The notes beneath the pieces were generated by a model. That model saw nothing but the letters and a program-made list of their open reading frames with translations. It ran no database searches and had not been told where the DNA came from. A stretch of 64,000 bases of DNA. Origin: Olsenella urininfantis. GTDB taxonomy: Bacteria > Actinomycetota > Coriobacteriia > Coriobacteriales > Atopobiaceae. The position numbers and the translations under genes are program-made. Below are positions 7,777 to 17,226 of the stretch, in pieces; within the stretch, counting starts at the first letter, position 1; the number at the start of each line of letters is the position of its first letter. The stretch is taken from contig NZ_LT732540.1 in the NCBI RefSeq assembly GCF_900155635.1, positions 842,365 through 906,364 of the forward strand, written 5' to 3'.

Positions 7777-9873
7777 TTACTTCCTCTTGGAGAGCGCCCC
7801 GATGTCTGCCACGCCATCGAACACGGCAGCGAAGCCGTTCAGCAGGCGGAGACGGTTCTCCCTTAGCCTAGTTTCACCGTCCATGACAAGGACGTCATCA
7901 AAGAACCGGTCGATTGGCCCCCTCAGTTCGGCGAGAGCCTTGCAGGCGCTCCTGTAGTCGCGCTCGCTCAACGCAGTCTCCACATTCTTGGAACCCGCCT
8001 CGCAGGCTCGGAGGAGTGCAAGCTCTGCCTCGCCCATGAGGCTCTCGTCAACCGTACAGCCCAGGCTTGCGTCACCAAGGTGGGAGGCGCGGGCATACGC
8101 GGTGGCGAGGTCATCGAAGAGCGCGGGGGCCTCGCGTCTCTCGTCCTCGAGGGCATGGGCGCGCTCGAGGAACTCGCAGGGGTCGATGACTCCCAGCGAG
8201 GAGATGGCGTCGATGACGTCAACGGAGATCCCATCCTCCCTTGCGATCCCCACGAGACGCCCGGCAAAGAAGTCGACGACCCCCTGGGACACCGCCTCGA
8301 GGTCGAACTCGAGCCCCTGGCCAAGGTAGGCGCCAAGGGACAGCCCTATGAGCGTGCGCAGGCGCACCTCAGGAAGGGTGCGCAGCATGGACACGACTCC
8401 GATTGCCGCGCGGCGGACGGCGAAGGGGTCTGAGGAGCCGGTGGGAGGCTCGTTGATGGCAAAGATGCCGCAGATGGTGTCCAGCTTGTCGGCTATCGCG
8501 ACCGCCTTGCCGATGACGCCCGCAGGGAGATCGTCGCCCGCGAAGCGGGGACGATAGTGCTCCCGGATGGCGCCAGAGACCTCGGCGGGCTCACCGGCAG
8601 CATCCGCATAATAGCCGCCCATGACACCCTGCTGGCTGGTGAACTCGACGACTGCCTGCGTAACGAGGTCGGCCTTGGCGAGATGGGCGGCCCTTGCGGC
8701 ACGGGACACCGACCGGTCGTCCTCCCCCGCCTCGCGCGCGACCTCGGCGGCCAGGGCCTCCATACGCTCGACCTTCTGCAGGACCGTGCCGAGCTTCTCC
8801 TGGAAGACGACGCTGGCGAGCCTGTCGACGTACGCGTCCAGGGGCCTCTTGAGGTCTTCCTCATAGAAGAACTTGGCATCATCGAGGCGGGCGCGCACGA
8901 CGCGCTCGTTGCCGTCAATGACGCGATCGGAGCAGGCGGGGTCTGCGTTGGAGACGATCACGAACTCCCTCGTGAGCTCGCCCGCGGCATCATATATGGG
9001 GAAATAGCGCTGGTTCGTGAGCATGGACTCGCAGATGATCTCATGGGGAACGCGCAGGAACTCCTCGTCGAAGGACCCCACGATGACGCTCGGCCACTCG
9101 CAAAGGTTGACGACCTCGTCAAAGGTGCGCTTGGGCGTATCGACGTGCGCTCCGCCACGCTGCGCCTCCACCGCCGCGATTCCCGAGCGGATGACCTCGG
9201 CGCGCCGCCTTTCGCCAAGCACGAAGCAGGACTCAAGAACGCCCTCGTAGCGAGAAGGCTCATCGACCCTGTGCTCCCCGGGCCCAAGGACGCGATGCCC
9301 GCGAGTGGTGTTGGAGCTCCTGACGTCCGCATAGCTCACGTCAATGACCTCGTTCCCGAGCAGGGCGCAGATCCACCGAACGGGACGGACGAAGGTCTCC
9401 TGCGTCGAGCCCCATCGCTGGCTGCGGTAGTTCGGCCACTCGAGCGAGGCGATGACCTTCTCGCAGAGGGCGCTCAGAATGGGGGCTGCGGGCCTTGAGG
9501 CGATGCTGCGCTCCGCAAAGACATATTCGCGCCCGTCAGAGTCGACCCTCCGTATGAGCTGGGACGCATCGACGCAGCTCTTGCGGGCGAAGCCCAGGGC
9601 CGCCTTGGTGGGCTGGCCGTCCTCCCCAAAGGCGATCCGGGCCGCGGGGCCGCGCAAGACCTCATGGATCTCCTGGGTGCTCGTGGCAAGGCCATCAACG
9701 ATGACGGCAAGGCGACGTGGGGTCGAAAGGGTGCGCAAGGCGACGAAGCCGAGGCCTGCGGCGGCGAGACCGTCCTCGAAGAGCTTGGCGAGCTGGCGCT
9801 GTGCGTTGATGAGGGGCGCGGAGGGCATCTCCTCGCAACCGACCTCGAGCAGGAAGTCCTTGCTGTCTGCCAT
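7777..9873 (-). CDS. glyS: Glycine--tRNA ligase, beta subunit
   Basis: 698 residues, the normal length for the beta chain of the alpha2-beta2 bacterial glycyl-tRNA synthetase, which carries tRNA recognition. Family blocks seen: the start FLLEVGCEEMPSAPL, the TPRRLAV segment, ALGFARK, EFLRVPHEIICESMLTNQRYFP, ANEP-like FAINEPPTGSSDPFAVRRAA and a C-terminal anticodon-binding helical region ending VMDGETRLRENRLRLL. The ATG immediately follows the glyQ TAG (TAGATG), indicating translational coupling of the two subunits. Confidence 0.96.
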   Translation of the reverse strand: MADSKDFLLEVGCEEMPSAPLINAQRQLAKLFEDGLAAAGLGFVALRTLSTPRRLAVIVDGLATSTQEIHEVLRGPAARIAFGEDGQPTKAALGFARKSCVDASQLIRRVDSDGREYVFAERSIASRPAAPILSALCEKVIASLEWPNYRSQRWGSTQETFVRPVRWICALLGNEVIDVSYADVRSSNTTRGHRVLGPGEHRVDEPSRYEGVLESCFVLGERRRAEVIRSGIAAVEAQRGGAHVDTPKRTFDEVVNLCEWPSVIVGSFDEEFLRVPHEIICESMLTNQRYFPIYDAAGELTREFVIVSNADPACSDRVIDGNERVVRARLDDAKFFYEEDLKRPLDAYVDRLASVVFQEKLGTVLQKVERMEALAAEVAREAGEDDRSVSRAARAAHLAKADLVTQAVVEFTSQQGVMGGYYADAAGEPAEVSGAIREHYRPRFAGDDLPAGVIGKAVAIADKLDTICGIFAINEPPTGSSDPFAVRRAAIGVVSMLRTLPEVRLRTLIGLSLGAYLGQGLEFDLEAVSQGVVDFFAGRLVGIAREDGISVDVIDAISSLGVIDPCEFLERAHALEDERREAPALFDDLATAYARASHLGDASLGCTVDESLMGEAELALLRACEAGSKNVETALSERDYRSACKALAELRGPIDRFFDDVLVMDGETRLRENRLRLLNGFAAVFDGVADIGALSKRK

Positions 9874-10785
9874 CTAGGCCACCTCCCCTTCGAATGCATG
9901 AGCAGGACTCTTGGTGGCGACCTCCGCGAGATAGGCCTCGCAACAGGCCTTGGCAACGGAGCGCACGCGCAGGATGTAGTTGGCGCGCTCGGTCGCGGAG
10001 ATGGCACCGCGGGAATCAAGCAGGTTGAAGGCGTGACTGCACTTCATGACGCAGTCGTAGGCAGGGAGCGGAAGCTTGCGCTCGAGGCAGGCGTGGCACT
10101 CCGCCTCGTACTCATCGAACTTCTCGCGCATCAGGGCAACGTTTGCAACCTCGAAGTTATAGGCGCTGAACTCGCGCTCGTTCTCCAGGAAGACGTCCCC
10201 GTAGGTCATGGGGGTTCCGTCGGGCAGGTAGCTCCAGACTATGTCGTAGACGGAGTTCACCCCCTGCGCGTACATGGCGATGCGCTCCAGGCCGTATGTT
10301 ATCTCGACGGGCACGGGGCTGACCTCGATTCCACCGACCTGCTGGAAGTAGGTGTACTGGGTTACCTCCATGCCATCCATCCACACCTCCCAGCCAAGGC
10401 CCCAGGCCCCTAGCGTGGGGCTCTCCCAGTCGTCTTCGACGAAGCGGACGTCATGCTCCTTGGGATCAAGTCCGATGGCGGCAAGGGAGCCCAGGTAGAG
10501 CTCCTGAGAATCGGCCGGCGAGGGCTTCAGGATGACCTGGAACTGATAGTAGTGCTGCATGCGGTTGGGGTTCTCGCCATAGCGACCGTCCGCAGGACGG
10601 CGGCAGGGCTGGGGATAGCAGGTGCGCCAGGCGGAGGGGCCAAGTGAGCGCAGCAGGGTTGCGGTGTGGAAGGTTCCCGCGCCGACCTCGCTGTCATAGG
10701 GCTGCATGACCGTGCAGCCCTTGTCCGCCCAGTAGTGCTCGAGCGCGAGGATCATATCTTGGAACGTCAGTGGACGAGCTGCCAT
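9874..10785 (-). CDS. glyQ: Glycine--tRNA ligase, alpha subunit
   Basis: 303 residues. Catalytic alpha chain of the heterotetrameric Gly[77 protein letters not shown] and the family end [21 protein letters not shown]. The ATG at 10785 has a GGGAG site 11 bases upstream; a second ATG at 10803 is possible and would add six residues. It follows lepB by about 20-40 bases and precedes glyS without a gap, so glyQS belongs to the lepB-trmD-rimM-rpsP transcript. No T-box is visible. Confidence 0.95.
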   Translation of the reverse strand: MAARPLTFQDMILALEHYWADKGCTVMQPYDSEVGAGTFHTATLLRSLGPSAWRTCYPQPCRRPADGRYGENPNRMQHYYQFQVILKPSPADSQELYLGSLAAIGLDPKEHDVRFVEDDWESPTLGAWGLGWEVWMDGMEVTQYTYFQQVGGIEVSPVPVEITYGLERIAMYAQGVNSVYDIVWSYLPDGTPMTYGDVFLENEREFSAYNFEVANVALMREKFDEYEAECHACLERKLPLPAYDCVMKCSHAFNLLDSRGAISATERANYILRVRSVAKACCEAYLAEVATKSPAHAFEGEVA

Positions 10786-10821
10786 TTGGCTCAGTTCTCC
10801 CATCTTTTGAGCGGCGCGGGC

Positions 10822-11391
10822 CTAGAGTGCCCGGGCGTCAGTCGGGGGCCAGTAGATGAATAGAGCGTGCGAGCTGATGCTGCTCATGCGCACGGCACCA
10901 AAGTAGCGCGAATCAAGCGAGTTTGTGCGATTGTCACCCATGACCCACACGCAGCCCTCGGGCACGACATAAGGGTAGCTGATGTCCTCGGAGAGGTTGG
11001 GGGCATGGCCCTGCAGGGGATAGCTTGGCTTGCCAAGCGTGTAGGCCTCTTCTTGCGCAAGGCCGTCGACGACGAGCCTGCCGTCCCTCAGGTCAACGGT
11101 CTGTCCCTCGGTCGCAACAACGCGCTTTATGAGCGTGACGCGTGGGTCGGCTGGGTCGTCAAAGGTGACCACGTCACCTTTGGAGGGCGCATGCGAGCGA
11201 TAGCTGATCTTCTCTCCCACCAGGCGGTCGCCCTCGTGAATCGTCTCGAGCATGGAACCCGAGGGGACCAGATAGACGCCAATGACCAGGCTCCTGAGCA
11301 GGAAGGCTATGGCGAGTCCTGCGATGATGGTGAGGATCCACTCCAGCCAGGACGGCAGGAGGTGCGCCCCCTCGGTCCTCGCGTGCCTCAT
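10822..11391 (-). CDS. lepB: Signal peptidase I
   Basis: 189 residues. One N-terminal membrane helix (LEWILTIIAGLAIAFLLRSL) anchors the protein with the catalytic domain outside. The catalytic Ser lies in VPSGSMLETI, the general-base Lys in LIKRVVATEG, and the conserved MGDNRTNSLDSRYFG box follows. It removes signal peptides from exported preproteins. The start ATG overlaps the trmD stop as ATGA. An acidic/histidine start (MRHARTEGAH) precedes the membrane helix. Its place in a translation operon after trmD is common in Gram-positive bacteria. Confidence 0.95.
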   Translation of the reverse strand: MRHARTEGAHLLPSWLEWILTIIAGLAIAFLLRSLVIGVYLVPSGSMLETIHEGDRLVGEKISYRSHAPSKGDVVTFDDPADPRVTLIKRVVATEGQTVDLRDGRLVVDGLAQEEAYTLGKPSYPLQGHAPNLSEDISYPYVVPEGCVWVMGDNRTNSLDSRYFGAVRMSSISSHALFIYWPPTDARAL

Positions 11392-12125
11392 TGCCGCTCC
11401 TCTCGCATCGAGCGCTCCGCGAAAGCCCTCTCCTCGTCAGTGAGCTCTGCTACCTCGAGGAGGTCTGGGCGCCACCGCGCCGTGCGCTCGATGGCGTTCC
11501 TGCGCCTCCATGCGTCAACCGCGGCGTGGTTTCCCGAAAGGAGCACCTCCGGGACCGCGCGCCCCCGAAAGACGGCAGGCCTGGTGTATTGGGCGTATTC
11601 GAGAAGCCCGTCCGAGAAGGACTCGTCCTTGGCGCTCATCTCGTCTCCGAGGGCGCCTGGAAGCAGGCGGACCACGGAGTCAATCACGCACAGGGCCGCG
11701 AGCTCCCCGCCCGTGAGGACGTAGTCGCCCATGGAGACAATGTCGTCCGCGAGCTCGTAGGCCCGCTCGTCCATCCCCTCGTAGCGACCGCACACGAGAA
11801 GGATGCGATTCTTGTGCGAAAGCTCCTCGGCAACGGCCTGACAATAGGGCCTGCCGCAGGGAGAGAAGAACACCACGTGAGGTCTGGCCTCGCCACGAGA
11901 GGAGATGTCCTCTATCGCCTCGAAGAGCGGGGCGGGCTTCATGAGCATGCCCTGCCCGCCGCCGAAGGGGCTGTCATCCACCGTGTTATGGCGATCGTGG
12001 GTCCAGCTACGCAGGTCATGGGCCACAAACTCGAAAACGGAGCGCTTGCGCGCGCGCCCCATGATAGACATGTCCAGGTAGGAGTCAAAGAACTCTGGAA
12101 AGACGGAAAGCGCCTCAAACCTCAC
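11388..12125 (-). CDS. trmD: tRNA (guanine37-N1)-methyltransferase
   Basis: 245 residues; a SPOUT methyltransferase that makes m1G37 in tRNAs reading CNN/GNN codons and prevents +1 frameshifting. Motifs seen: RFEALSVFPEFFDSYLD start, FGGGQGMLMKPAPLFEAI, the SAM-knot LLVCGRYEGMDERAYE and SMGDYVLTGGELAALCVIDSVVRLLPG. The start is GTG at 12125 with GGGAGG seven bases upstream, inside the end of rimM. It ends in a 4-base overlap with lepB. Confidence 0.96.
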   Translation of the reverse strand: MRFEALSVFPEFFDSYLDMSIMGRARKRSVFEFVAHDLRSWTHDRHNTVDDSPFGGGQGMLMKPAPLFEAIEDISSRGEARPHVVFFSPCGRPYCQAVAEELSHKNRILLVCGRYEGMDERAYELADDIVSMGDYVLTGGELAALCVIDSVVRLLPGALGDEMSAKDESFSDGLLEYAQYTRPAVFRGRAVPEVLLSGNHAAVDAWRRRNAIERTARWRPDLLEVAELTDEERAFAERSMREERQ

Positions 12126-12128
12126 GTC

Positions 12129-12647
12129 TCAACCTCCCAGGCCTAGGATGCCTTCCGGCACACGAACCAAGATGGGTCCCTCGTCATTCCAGGACCGGAC
12201 GATGGGCTCAACCGCAGGAATGAGGACCTCTCCGTAGGGGCCCCTGACCACCCAGACGTCATTCGCAGGCCCCACGAGAAGATCGCAGACGCTGCCCAGG
12301 GAGCCAAGCTCCGCGTCTTCCACCTCGCGCCCCACCAACGAGCGAGGGTCGTGCAGCTCGAAGTCCCCGGGAAGCTCGTCCTGGCGCGCAAGAACCCATC
12401 TGCCGACAAGCCTGGAGGCGGCGTCTATGTCATAGACCCCCGAGAGGGACACCAGCTGGGCAGACCCCCCGGCACTCTCTGAGGTCACCACGTGGCCGCG
12501 AGGGCCCTTGAGCTCAGGGGGCACCAGCGTGACGTGCATGTCCTCGCGCAGCAGGAGGGGGAGGCCGTGGACGGCATCCGCCACGACCTCCCCCCTTCTG
12601 CCATGCGTCTTGGTAACGCGAGCTATGCAGCGATAACGAGAGCGCAA
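12129..12647 (-). CDS. rimM: Ribosome maturation factor RimM
   Basis: About 172 residues. RimM assists 30S head assembly around S19. The N-terminal RimM domain begins IARVTKTHGRRGEVVADAV; a PRC-barrel follows with LVGREVEDAELGSLGSVCDL and WVVRGPYGEVLIPAVEPIVR. The start is uncertain: a TTG at 12647 places the family's first strand correctly and avoids overlap with khpA, while a TTG at 12686 would overlap khpA by 35 bases. Neither has a strong ribosome site, suggesting translational coupling to khpA. Gene order khpA-rimM-trmD is conserved in many bacteria. Confidence 0.9.
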   Translation of the reverse strand: MRSRYRCIARVTKTHGRRGEVVADAVHGLPLLLREDMHVTLVPPELKGPRGHVVTSESAGGSAQLVSLSGVYDIDAASRLVGRWVLARQDELPGDFELHDPRSLVGREVEDAELGSLGSVCDLLVGPANDVWVVRGPYGEVLIPAVEPIVRSWNDEGPILVRVPEGILGLGG

Positions 12648-12651
12648 GACC

Positions 12652-12957
12652 TTATCCCAATACCTCGACCTCGACGGAAGTTCCAACCCTTGAGCCCAAA
12701 GCTCGGGCGAGCGTCCTTATTGCCTTGATGGTGCGCCCACGACGACCAATGATGCGACCTGCATCCTCCTCGGAGCAGGAGACCTCAATGAGTGCGGAAC
12801 CATCGCTGTCCGTGACGTCCAGAGAGACGGCATCCTCGTTGGTGACCAGGCCACAGACGATATACTCGACCAGATCCGCAACCTTGTCGGAAGCCATCGC
12901 CGCAACGTCTTCGGACGAGCGCTCGAGGGAGTCAGTGTCCACGACTTCCTCAGACAC
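12652..12957 (-). CDS. khpA: KH-domain RNA-binding protein KhpA
   Basis: 101 residues from a GTG at 12957 with GGAG ten bases upstream. An internal ATG at 12897 would give the more usual ~80-residue form. The single type II KH fold contains the RNA-contacting GRRGRTIKAIRTL loop after EEDAGRIIG, and the family start DLVEYIVCGLVTNEDAV. KhpA binds RNA with KhpB and affects cell elongation and ribosome-related RNA in Gram-positive bacteria. It lies between rpsP and rimM, the usual position. Confidence 0.92.
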   Translation of the reverse strand: MSEEVVDTDSLERSSEDVAAMASDKVADLVEYIVCGLVTNEDAVSLDVTDSDGSALIEVSCSEEDAGRIIGRRGRTIKAIRTLARALGSRVGTSVEVEVLG

Positions 12958-12962
12958 GATCG

Positions 12963-13283
12963 CTACTCCGCGTCCTCGGCGGCCTTCGCGGCCTTGGCGG
13001 CAGCCTTCTTGGAGAGCTTCTGCTTCTTCTCGGGAGCAGGGGTGCCGGAGCGCACGATGTCGATGAGGTGGGAGACGGCGCCAGAGGGCTGGGCACCCTT
13101 CGCAATCCACTCGTCAACCTTCTCGAGGTCAAGATCGATGGTCTTGGGGGTGGTCAGGGGGTTGTAGCGACCAACGAGCTCGATGTAGCGACCATCGCGG
13201 GGCATGCGGCCATCGGCGACGACGACGCGGTAGTACGGATGCTTCTTTGCACCGTGACGAGCGAGACGAATCTTAACTGCCAA
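12963..13283 (-). CDS. rpsP: 30S ribosomal protein bS16
   Basis: 106 residues, with the normal S16 core ([44 protein letters not shown]) followed by a lysine/alanine-rich tail of about 20 residues. The start codon is TTG at 13283 with AAGGAG seven bases away; no ATG is available at the family start. First gene of the rpsP-khpA-rimM-trmD-lepB-glyQS cluster. The 247-base gap upstream is shared with a divergent response regulator and should hold both promoters. Confidence 0.96.
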   Translation of the reverse strand: MAVKIRLARHGAKKHPYYRVVVADGRMPRDGRYIELVGRYNPLTTPKTIDLDLEKVDEWIAKGAQPSGAVSHLIDIVRSGTPAPEKKQKLSKKAAAKAAKAAEDAE

Positions 13284-13530
13284 CGTAAAACTCCTTCAGA
13301 CGAGCGACGCCGGGGTAGTCGAAATGAAATGCGTCGCATTGCCACATAAAGCAGCATTTGATGATACGACAAACATGGAAATATGTGGGGTGCAGTTTTT
13401 GTGAACGCTGTTACGGCCTGGGGTCAGCAACAGGTAAAACGACCTTTGCGCAACAGGCGTTCAGGTGGCTCGTGCTATTTTGATTAAACGGGAGCGCCCT
13501 AACAGTCAACGCCCTCGCGGGAGGTATCAC

Positions 13531-14220
<690 letters not shown>

Positions 14221-14238
14221 CCCCTTTCGGGAGACGGC

Positions 14239-15486
14239 ATGCTCAAGCGCCTCAAGGTCAAGTTCATTCTCATTGTCATGACGCTCGTGGGGCTCGTCCT
14301 CGCGAGCGTTCTTGCGTTCTCGCTGTTCTCCTCCTACGCTGCCCAGCAGAGACTCATAGACGAGTCCCTCGCGCGCGGCGTCGCCGGATCCCTCAACGAC
14401 ATACCGGTCATCGGGGGAGCCGGAAGCTCCGAGGCCGAGGGACTGTCCTCCTCGAGCATGCTGATGCTCGCGCTTGACATCTCCCCCGACGGCACCATCC
14501 TCGCCCGCAGCAGCTCGCCGGTCACCATAAGCTCCGACACTCTGGGCGAGGTGCTCGACGACATCCAGCTGAGGGACTCCAGGAAGGGCCGGCTTCCCGA
14601 GAGGCACGTCGCCTGGATGTCCGGCGAAGGCGGTGACGCGGGCACGCGCATCGTCATCGTCGACACGAGGGGCTCTGACGCGGCGATGTACTCGCAGCTC
14701 GTCCAAGCGGCCGCGATCATGCTGGTGGGGCTTTTCGCTCTGTTTGGCATCACCGTCTTCCTCTCGGACTGGGCTCTCAGGCCCGTCGCCAGGGCATGGG
14801 ACCAGCAAAGGCGCTTCATCGCAGATGCCTCGCACGAGCTTAAGACCCCGCTCTCCGTCATCATTGCCAACACGGAGATCCTTGCGAGCTCTCGAAGCCT
14901 AAGCGCGGAGGATCGCGAGTGGGTGCGCAGGACCGCCAGCGAGTCTCGGCACATGAAGGCGCTGGTCGCAGACCTGCTGCAGCTCGCACGCACCGATGAC
15001 GCGGAAGCGCAGGGCTACGCTACCGCCATAAACAGGACCACCATCGACCTCTCGGAGATGGCCTCTTCCGCCGCCCTGGAGTTCGAGCCCCTTGCCTTCG
15101 AGAAGGGCTGCAGCATAGAGATGCGGGTTCAGGACGGCGTGAGCATGCAGGGGGACAGGGAGTGGGTCGACCGCATGATAAGAATCCTGCTGGACAACGC
15201 GTGCAAGTACGCAAGCCCGGACAGCAAGATCACCCTCGGGCTCACGGAGCAGGGCCAGCATCGCATCCTCTCGGTCAACAACATGGGAAACCCCATCGAG
15301 GCCAAGGACCTCGCACATGTGTTCGAGCGCTTCTACCGAAGCGACAAGGCGCGTGCGCGCGGCGAGGGCGCTGGCGGCTTTGGGCTGGGCCTCGCCATCG
15401 CCAAGGGCGTGGCAGAGGCACATGGCGGCAGCATCTCCGTGACGAGCGGCCGGCGCGAGGGAACAACGTTCACGGTCCAGCTCTAG
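14239..15486 (+). CDS. Sensor histidine kinase
   Basis: 415 residues. TM1 spans about residues 9-31, an extracellular segment of about 125 residues follows, and TM2 lies near 158-178 (AAIMLVGLFALFGITVFL). The kinase core has the H-box SHELKTPLSVIIANTEIL with His near 199, N-box DNACKYASPDSKI, the FERFYRSDKAR box and G-box GGFGLGLAIAKGVAEAHGG. No PAS domain is evident and the extracellular sensor is not recognised. It is partner to the response regulator directly upstream. GGGAG lies six bases before the ATG. Confidence 0.94.
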   Translation: MLKRLKVKFILIVMTLVGLVLASVLAFSLFSSYAAQQRLIDESLARGVAGSLNDIPVIGGAGSSEAEGLSSSSMLMLALDISPDGTILARSSSPVTISSDTLGEVLDDIQLRDSRKGRLPERHVAWMSGEGGDAGTRIVIVDTRGSDAAMYSQLVQAAAIMLVGLFALFGITVFLSDWALRPVARAWDQQRRFIADASHELKTPLSVIIANTEILASSRSLSAEDREWVRRTASESRHMKALVADLLQLARTDDAEAQGYATAINRTTIDLSEMASSAALEFEPLAFEKGCSIEMRVQDGVSMQGDREWVDRMIRILLDNACKYASPDSKITLGLTEQGQHRILSVNNMGNPIEAKDLAHVFERFYRSDKARARGEGAGGFGLGLAIAKGVAEAHGGSISVTSGRREGTTFTVQL

Positions 15487-15501
15487 GGCCTCCCTAGGCC
15501 C

Positions 15502-15507
15502 TATACT
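15502..15507 (+). promoter_or_regulatory. Possible -10 box for a leaderless dinB transcript
   Basis: TATACT lies eight bases before the dinB ATG at 15515 and 15 bases after the kinase stop. If used as a -10, transcription would start at or within a base of the ATG. No Shine-Dalgarno precedes the ATG; the nearest AAGGAG (15533-15538) is inside the gene. No good -35 is evident. Confidence 0.35.
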
Positions 15508-15514
15508 CTCTCAC

Positions 15515-16834
15515 ATGGAAAGAGCTTCGCATAAGGAGAGGCAGGCAGAGACCGCCAGGGACGCGGGCTGGAGCGGTCCTGCCATTGGCCTGCTCGACCT
15601 CGACGCGTTCTTCGCCTCCGTAGAGCAGCTCGATCACCCTGAATGGCGCGGAAGGCCCGTCATAGTGGGCGGTTCCCCCGAGAGACGTGGCGTCGTCTCG
15701 ACCGCCTCCTACGAGGCGCGCCGCCTCGGCGTCCACTCTGCCATGCCGTCGTGGCAGGCCGTCCGCCTCTGTCCCAATGCCATATGGACCAGAGGGAACT
15801 TCCCCCGCTATCGCGAGCTCTCTCGCAAGGTCATGTCCCGCATCGCAGACGAGACGCCCCTGGTCGAGCAGGTGTCGATAGACGAGGCGTTCTTTGACAT
15901 CACCCCCGGGAGGTTCTCCAACGAGAACCCCCTGGATATCTGCCTGAGGCTGCAGAGGCGCGTGGACGAGCTGGGCATCAGCTGCTCCATCGGACTCGGC
16001 GTGAACAAGACCGTGGCGAAGATAGCCTCCGAGAGACGCAAGCCGCACGGGCTGAGCGTGGTGCTCCCCGGCAGCGAGAAGGACTTCCTAGCCCCGCTTT
16101 CGGTAAGGTCCATGAGCGGCATAGGGTCCTCGAGCGAGCGTCGCCTGGCGAAGATGGGTATCCACACCCTGGCAGAGCTGGCCGCCGCGGACGAGGAGCG
16201 CCTATCGCTCGCCTTTGGCGTGACGGGGCCCCGGCTGAGACTCAGGGCGTCGGGAGCGGAGCGCAACGCCATACGCAGCCTCGCAGAACCCGAGGAGGCC
16301 AAGTCCGTGTCCAACGAAAGGACCTTTGCCCGCGACCTTCGTACCAGGGAGGAGCTTGAGGCGGCAATAGACCACGTTGGGGCGGTGGTAGGCAGCCGCC
16401 TGAGGAAGAGGTCGCTCAGAGGAAGGCGCGTGACGCTGAAGCTTCGCCTTGACCTGGACCATGGCCGCAGCGCCCAACGGCACCTATCCCATCCCACCGA
16501 CGACGAGCACGTCTTCTGCGCGCTCGCCAAGGAGCTCCTCGATGGTATCTGGGCAGAGGGCCAGGGCGTGCGCCTAGTGGGAGTGGGCCTTGCTGAATTT
16601 GGGGAGGAGGAGAGCTGTCAGCTCGAGCTTTTCTCAGATGTGACGGCCAGAGAAGCGCAGGGGGAAGCTCGCGCAAGGCGTGACCTGCGCGAGCTTTCGA
16701 TTGTGGCCGACCAGGTCCGTGAGCGCTTCGGCAGCACGGCACTCGGGTGGGGGCGTGACCTGCGCCTAGGGGGGCTTGGCTCGGACACGCCCGCGCTCAA
16801 TGGGGCGGGCGTGCCCGGCGGCGGCACGCCCTAG
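15515..16834 (+). CDS. dinB: DNA polymerase IV (Y-family translesion polymerase)
   Basis: 439 residues. Y-family motifs: the metal-binding start IGLLDLDAFFASVEQLDHP, STASYEARRLGVHSAMP, catalytic EQVSIDEAFFDIT, the thumb helix-hairpin region GLGVNKTVAKIASERRKP and a little-finger domain from about residue 270. An N-terminal extension of about 25 residues precedes the first strand; there is no alternative in-frame start. It performs error-prone lesion bypass. The stop overlaps the stop of the convergent rsfS in one CTAG. A 9-bp inverted repeat (16786-16794 with 16805-16813) lies in the last codons. Confidence 0.94.
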   Translation: MERASHKERQAETARDAGWSGPAIGLLDLDAFFASVEQLDHPEWRGRPVIVGGSPERRGVVSTASYEARRLGVHSAMPSWQAVRLCPNAIWTRGNFPRYRELSRKVMSRIADETPLVEQVSIDEAFFDITPGRFSNENPLDICLRLQRRVDELGISCSIGLGVNKTVAKIASERRKPHGLSVVLPGSEKDFLAPLSVRSMSGIGSSSERRLAKMGIHTLAELAAADEERLSLAFGVTGPRLRLRASGAERNAIRSLAEPEEAKSVSNERTFARDLRTREELEAAIDHVGAVVGSRLRKRSLRGRRVTLKLRLDLDHGRSAQRHLSHPTDDEHVFCALAKELLDGIWAEGQGVRLVGVGLAEFGEEESCQLELFSDVTAREAQGEARARRDLRELSIVADQVRERFGSTALGWGRDLRLGGLGSDTPALNGAGVPGGGTP

Positions 16835-17214
16835 GAGACGTCGCCCCCTTCGTCACGGGCACCCAGGCCAAAGTCCACCCGAGGAGCCTCAGCCCAAAGC
16901 CTCTCCAGGCGGTAGAACTCACGGACCTCAGGCTTGAAGACATGCACGACCAGGCTGCCATAGTCCAGGAGCATCCAGCCCGAGCCTCCCTTGCCCTCGC
17001 TCGAGAGCGGCGACTCCTGAGCAGCGGAGCGCAGCGTCTCCCTGATCTCGTCTACGATTGCGTCCACCTGGGGCGTGCTGCCGCCCGTGCAGATGAGAAA
17101 GTAGTCGCAGACGTCGGAGAGCTCGGTCAGGTCCAGAAGGACGATGTCCTGCGCCTTCCTTGCGTCTGACGCCCTTGCGGCCAAGCGTGCGATCTCATAC
17201 GAGCTCAATGCCAT
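16831..17214 (-). CDS. rsfS: Ribosomal silencing factor RsfS
   Basis: 127 residues, normal for the RsfS/Iojap family that binds uL14 and blocks 30S-50S joining in poor growth conditions. Seen: DIVLLDLTELSDVCDYFLIC, GWMLLDYGSLVVHVF and EVREFYRLERLW. The ATG follows GGGAGG. It is the last gene of the obgE-proB-nadD-yqeK-rsfS run, the standard arrangement. The insertion QESPLSSEGKGGSG replaces the shorter turn of most homologues. Confidence 0.95.
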   Translation of the reverse strand: MALSSYEIARLAARASDARKAQDIVLLDLTELSDVCDYFLICTGGSTPQVDAIVDEIRETLRSAAQESPLSSEGKGGSGWMLLDYGSLVVHVFKPEVREFYRLERLWAEAPRVDFGLGARDEGGDVS

Positions 17215-17226
17215 TAAGGCCTCCCA

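Noticed and set aside
10804..10821. Possible glycine T-box or riboswitch before glyQ
   Set aside because: The gap after lepB is only about 20-40 bases and shows no structure.
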